Below, in pieces: positions 58,374-64,000 of a stretch of 64,000 nucleotides of DNA. The position numbers and the translations under genes are program-made. The stretch covers positions 124,001 to 188,000 of the forward strand of contig MU385721.1 in the NCBI GenBank assembly GCA_022497155.1, in the 5' to 3' direction. Positions within the stretch are counted from its first letter, which is position 1, and the number at the start of each line of letters is the position of its first letter. Source of the DNA: Whalleya microplaca (Eukaryota > Ascomycota > Sordariomycetes > Xylariales > Xylariaceae). The notes below the pieces were generated by a model. That model did no database searches and was not told where the DNA came from. It saw only the letters and a program-made list of their open reading frames with translations.

Positions 58374-58841
58374 CAATCCACAGGGATTATAAACGTTATT
58401 TTTCTACTTCTCCACACACCCTCCTGCTATTGGCTGCATCACTTAATCATGTACCGTACCCTACAATTTATATGTGATTCTACATGCTGGATAATCCATT
58501 TTATCGCTATTTACCTCCTGAGCTTTGTAGCGCTGCTTGCAGCCATACACCCCCTAAAATCTGGCAATATAGTGAATCACGCTTCCTGAATAACTTTTTA
58601 TAGCGCCTGCAACTCTTTGAGTATTAACTATTTAGTTGACAGTTGTTTTTAAGCTAGTTTTTATTTAAAGCCACTCGTTTTTTAATACTTAAAAGTTGTA
58701 ACCACTATATTTTAGATATGTATATCCTCATATAAATTGTATGGTATAATACATGGTCAAAGGATGCAGCCAATAGCAGCAACGTGTATGGAGTTGTGTG
58801 GGGGCAACTTGAGAAATAACGTTTATAATCCCTGTGGATTG
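58374..58841. mobile_element. MITE-like inverted-repeat element, 468 bp, TA-flanked
   Basis: Terminal inverted repeats begin CAATCCACAGGGATTATAAA at 58374 and, in complement, at 58841; the first 28 bases are identical. Similarity with small gaps continues for about 120-130 bp (shared CTGCTATTGGCTGCATC and TACAATTTATATG). TA lies directly outside both ends (58372-58373, 58842-58843), the target duplication of Tc1/mariner-type elements. The interior is AT-rich and non-coding. Differences between the arms are often C versus T, in line with RIP. Confidence 0.78.
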
Positions 58842-58843
58842 TA

Positions 58844-61800
58844 TAGGTGTAGGGGACAAATTATTATCTTCCATGCAGTAAATCCATTAAATCCCGAATC
58901 GATCCGTCTAGACAAATGGAATTGGCCTAGACCGTCGCTATCCTTTTTGATATCTCACATATGGTGGATTCCTCGCGTAGGTACTACTGCGTATGTAGGC
59001 TCCTGAAATAGGCGTACCGGCATGTTGGGTCTACTAGAGCCGTCCGTACAGGATCCGACGCCTTACATGAAATTATTGTATTCTCCTGGGCCACAAGATC
59101 TTTCGCTGTTTGGTTGATCAAGATCTACCGCCCTACTATATAGGGAGTAGTTGTTGAGTCGCCGAGCTCTACTACGGATGCGTATGCGGGGGCGGCAACT
59201 CGACGTTCTCAACGGCATGCGGTCGAACAAGGACGCCATCATCGATCAAATCCCGGCTCGGGACTGTTGTCTAAAGAGAAAATAGAGTATCAGGTCCCAA
59301 CACAGTGGAACGCCTGCAGGCATTCTTTGAGCATGCGCATGCTCGGTGTTCATCACGGGAGGACACTGGGCCTTGAGTGAGTTTGTTAGATAATTACCTA
59401 GTAGGTTTTCGGTAGGTAACGAGTTGCAAAGTGCCTAATACGTATTAGGCGCCTGGTACTGTGACTTGTATGCTTTGGAATACGACAGGTCACAAAAAGA
59501 CAGGTCACCGCGATTCGCACCCCGGACGCCATGGGTTCGGCATCTCGGCGTTTATTAGTTCTTGGCACATCGGCTACCATCAGCTCGGCATGAATGCCTG
59601 AGTGCGACGATGCTGAGCCGTAATCACGAGAAGCGCGTAGTAAGCGTGATGTGGCGGCTAAAGTAATACACGCAGCAGTGGCATGGCGAACAGGAATTGT
59701 AGGAGAAAAGCTGCGATACTACCACACTACTCATCTTCATATCGATACATCTGCAGAGCGAGCATGGAGCGAATGCATATTGGAGCTGCACGTAATGCGG
59801 GATACCCAAACACGTGAGTTGCTCATGGTCGATATTGGGTCATCCATTTACCCAGCCAATGGCGCTTCTGCTGCGGAAGAGGCGAAACACTTCCACTCCG
59901 GGGTGAGACCCTGAAATAACATTCAATAATAAAGGCTGCCAACAGAAAGATGACGCTGATAGACACGCAGAACACGCAGATGGTGTAGTCAGAGACTGAT
60001 GAGAGACTGGTCTAATGCAGCTGTCAAGGAGCACCGCGTCCATAAATGTATTAAGCCAAGAAAACGTGGAATGGCAGATCCTTGTGGGGACCCGAGATGC
60101 GCATGTGGTGGAAGAAGCAAAGTTTCATAAGGCGTGCAGGCGTGATGCCGACTAGCCAGCCCAGCACAGCTAGAGGAGTTGGAGGAGTTAATGACCCGGG
60201 TTTCTGATGAAAGTTTCTTTTTTTGTTCACTGTCAAGTGCATGGTAATACCCCGTCTTTAGATGAAGAGATTTCCAGTCCAACCCTCCTGTCTTCCGGCT
60301 GTCTTCCGGGTGGCAGTGACCTGTCGAAACGCCAAGCGTCGTGGACTGAGATTGAAAGTCGATTCATCATGAAATACATACAATGTATATCGACCCCCTG
60401 CACTGCTCAAAGCCGGGAATTCATGCGTACACGTGTATGAATGTATGAAGGTTCGGGCCACTTGACCCTGAAGGGCCCTTCGTGTTTCTAGAAGAGCGCT
60501 AGAAGCAGTGGAGTGTTTCTAGAAAAGAGATTGGTAAATCTTTGAAGCGGCGAGTCCCTAGTCCATGGAACCATGGGCAGCGTCATGGCTAGAACCACAC
60601 ATAAGGGTACACACGTGTTTCAAGACAATAAAAGAAACGTCTGTTGTCGTTGGAACACGGATGTTGAGGCTGAATGGAACCCGGAAGGGAGAGGTCAAAA
60701 GAGCCAACCAAGAGCTAACCAAGATCCGGCTGCAAGTTTGAAAGATCGAAGCTAGGGGCAACAAGGGTAGAGGTTAGTGTAAAGGGACGGGGGCTGGATC
60801 CTGTCTCGACTCCCTTCTTGCTGCTGGTGTTGACACTGGACTTTGCCGACTCAATCATTACGAGTGTTTGGGTTTTTCTATTCTCTCCGTCTGGCTGCCT
60901 GTCCGCCAAAAAGTATTCACAACTGTTTCTGTCAGGCATTTGATCAACTCTCTCTCTTAGTAGAGGACCTGGATGGCACGTTTAATACGCATATGTGAGT
61001 CTTACTAAAATAGCGGTCTGTCCTGATATTGAACGTTTAATCCGTAATAGACGGTATATATGGACTGGGCAAGATTAGTATATTTTTTGGCCGTTTCACC
61101 ATAGGTGGGACAGGCCGTCCCTCTTTAGGATCCACATCTTTAGAGCGAGCCGGGAATAACCACTTAATAACATTCGCAACTAATATGGAATAAGCCGTCT
61201 GGAGGAGGGACGGTAGGTACAGTTTATTAGCTTGGGGTGGTGCACCTTTCAGCACCAGACGAAATCCGCCCTACTACTGATGACCTCAGTCTTTGAATAC
61301 AACAATGTGGTTCCAGCTGGTAAATGCGTAATGCTTCGACAAAAATAACTAATAACGGACCAGCCATTTCCTATTACTGCGTACCGTCCGGCTGGACCGA
61401 CCCATAAGTTGAGCTGACTGACGTCGAATGCGGTTTACCGGCTAACACACAATTAATGCCAAGATTCCTTAAGTGCTTGCGGCATCATGATGGTTGGGGT
61501 TACGCAACCGAGGATCAAGGGGCACAGTCCCGTTCTGGTACCAAACTCAATGAAGGCGGACATGTTAGCGTCAATTGGCTCTCGAAATTGTGCTTTTGAA
61601 AGACGTATCTCAACAGTGCGGTCTGTGATTTTTTATTAGACGATGGACCGTGGGTCCCTTGAATTTGGGCTTTCGACACTACAATAGTGAAACTCCAGCG
61701 AGTTGCCTACTGCATAATATGCTACGATCCTGCGGCAGAGACATGATATTGTACTCCCAGCCAGCTTGCCGGCTGGCTTATCTAGTTGCCACGATGACGA

Positions 61801-64000
61801 AGCATAAGAGTCATTCATATATGTATGTAGGTATGCTGCGCTTAAGTAAGGCAGTGTCCGCCGAGGTCGGGATTCAGAGGCTTAGCAGGACGTCCCAGCT
61901 CGGAATTCCCTGTTGCAACTCGGAGATGGTTTATTTGCCGAGTTGCCTTCCCTTATTATTATTGTGCGCATGCTCACCGTCTGCATGTCTTGCGTACAGT
62001 GCTCTGAGTGTGCCTACTGTCTGTAAGAAAACTTAAAGTCATGCGAGCGAGGTCTAAAAGATGCTGGATCATCAGTTATGACCTGACACGAGGAGCACCA
62101 GCGAGCAGCAGGAAATATGGTGTGGGCAGTGTGGCTCATTGCAGAAGCCGAACCATATCAGAGGCAGGATAGGCATAGCGTGGAATAATCCTTGATAGCA
62201 CGTGCAGATCTGTCGGTCTGTCAAAGTGCATGTCTGCGGACAAATCGGGCCACATGGAGGAGGAAAAAATATGCTAGGCATATATTGAAGAGCGGAGTAG
62301 AGTCGCACCTAAGTGGAGAGGAGCAAGGGCTCTAACCACCAAGTCCTTCTCAAGGCCGTAGGGGATACATACTGCGTATTTTGGTAGGGATGCCATCAGG
62401 AGGCAGGCTGGCAGGCTATTGCGGGCATGATGGGACAGTGGGACAACAACAAGCTCCGGGTATCTCCAAATGTCAAATTCAATAGGATCCGGGGTCCCTT
62501 TTCAAACCGAGATCCTTTATTACGACTATCCCCTTGCTAGACGGTATCTATGTTTGTATGTGGACATACTGCGTACATACGTCCTGTGAGGTCACCGCCA
62601 GACGTATCAAGAAAACAGTCCTTGAACTCTTCAACACAGCAGAGGCATGAGCCTAAGTTGTTAAGTAAATACATATGCTGGGCCCAGAACCGGCCCCCAG
62701 CAGTTCCTAAAATTAACCCGGAACCGGGAAACATTTTACCCTGTCCAGTCCTTGCCTTTGATGCGATTATAAACGGAGGCTGATTAGGTAGTAGATCGGA
62801 AGCCGACTTCATACTGACAACCCTCATGTATGAAAATGGAGGAAGAAGACATACATGCACAAGTATACATAGCCGGTCATGTACAACTGGCAATGGACGT
62901 ATGCCTGACTTGGCATTCCTGCGCTCGTGTTACAGAGATGATGTGCTGCTCATGTTTTCACGCTGTCGTGAACTGTTACAGCTTTCCTGCAATTCAACGT
63001 AAGGTGGTAGGGGGACACAACTGCTGCTGTACAAGCAATGATTCGCAATATAATCCCAAATCCAGCCGCCACCGCCACATGATGGAACTTGCAGCATATA
63101 CCTACTGTTACCAAGGTACTGCAGTAACATGGCCCGCGAGGCCGAAAGAAGAAGACAAACAATACGCCTAATCATCGGATGGCTGAGGCAAAGATATTAT
63201 TGCCTTGGTGAGGCCTCTCGGAGATAACAGAATAGGCTTGGTGGCGTACAGATGAGCTAATCGCATCAATGGTAAATCGACTAGGCAGTAAGACTCTAGG
63301 TTGCTTCAAAATAGAAGTGGACGGAGACCTGCTGGATGTGACCGTTACCAGTCGCACCAAGCTGACTCATGTTCAATTAGGATGCTTCTCACGGGCAAGG
63401 AGACGGGTAAGGAGACGGTGAACGACGAAGTGAACACAAACAGGAGATGCCGGGTCCCTTTTGTTGGCGCTCCGGGATCTCCTGGCTCATTTAGCTATCC
63501 ACTCGTTCGGTATAATATTAAGAATATGACGCACTCTCGGTTATTCCTCAAAATTCACCATATTTCGAAAAACCCAAAGGGCTAACTAATAAGATCGTAT
63601 TTCGGTATACAACAGACTAGTGAGTACCCGCGCTCATTTGCGGTCTAACCAGGCTCTGAAGGGGTTCGATGTTCTGACGTACCGATAGTGTAACTACATC
63701 CTTCATGTTAGTAACAGTAACAACCTGTGTATGTGTACTATGTAAGTGAGTACATAGCATGTAGGTGATTAAGCACTCATTTGCTACAGGTAGGCAAGTA
63801 CTAGGTTAGGTAGGTAGGCAGAATGTGGTGGTCGTCCAGTGGACCTATGATTGGGATGCGACTCAGCTGCAATAGTACCTACCTCTGTACTGCGCGTACA
63901 GTCCAACAGCTCCCTGATCCCAATCACTGCCTGCTTGCGGCCGGCCGCACCTACATACTAGACACGCAGTTTCCTACCTAATAAACGTGCTTATTGCTCC
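58844..64000. other. gene-poor region to window end
   Basis: Many open frames of 60-128 codons on both strands, none with a recognisable domain or consistent splicing. HSF-like TTTCTAGAA occurs twice near 60484 and 60530. The last 300 bp contain AGGTAGGTAGG-type short repeats. Confidence 0.4.

Noticed and set aside
60480..60540. Two TTTCTAGAA motifs resembling heat-shock elements
   Set aside because: No gene starts nearby and the arrays are too short for a convincing HSE.

Overview
The window looks like chromosomal DNA of a filamentous ascomycete (Pezizomycotina). Most genes carry introns of about 50-65 nt with GTRNGT donors and RCTRAC-like branch sites. The families (Clr5-ankyrin, bZIP with DUF3425, DUF1996, DUF7053, a CYP52-clan P450) are typical of filamentous ascomycetes. 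Repeats show C-to-T decay mostly at CpA, as expected of repeat-induced point mutation (RIP). I cannot name the species or class.

Layout. 1-3.2 kb: the 3' part of a divergent arginyl-tRNA synthetase paralogue, then a bZIP/DUF3425 regulator. 5.6-7.5 kb: methylenetetrahydrofolate reductase. 9.3-10 kb: an unrecognised ORF. 11.0-13.2 kb: a 575-bp inverted-repeat transposon with an 8-bp target duplication and an internal ~51-bp satellite, lying just upstream of a CAX-type cation/proton exchanger gene. 13.7-16.2 kb: an ankyrin gene remnant and a disordered basic ORF. 18.1-23.6 kb is transposon-rich: a complete but short Copia-like LTR element with 5-bp target duplication, a DUF1996 gene broken by a 194-bp solo-LTR-like insertion, an AT-rich element packed with GGGACTCCC motifs, and a 55-bp perfect palindrome. 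24.4-28.1 kb: a large Clr5-ankyrin protein gene on the minus strand. 29.4-34.6 kb: a small hydrophilic protein, an MFS monocarboxylate-type transporter and a CYP52-clan P450. 39.1-46.5 kb: a sugar transporter, ORC4 with AT-hooks and a PHD finger, and a DUF7053 protein. 47.5 kb: a small acidic ORF. 48-64 kb is gene-poor, with unrecognised exon-like fragments on the minus strand (49.0-52.6 kb), a decayed direct repeat and a 468-bp TA-flanked inverted-repeat element.

How the genes relate. Housekeeping functions (MTHFR, ORC4, sugar uptake, CAX) alternate with accessory ones. The P450 and MFS transporter are neighbours on the same strand and could act together on a hydrophobic or organic-acid substrate, but no biosynthetic backbone enzyme is visible, so I do not call a metabolite cluster. 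The most unusual content is the mobile DNA: at least four structurally definable elements, three of them with intact target-site duplications, one showing one-sided RIP between its two LTRs and one breaking a gene. No tRNA, rRNA or CRISPR array was found by eye.
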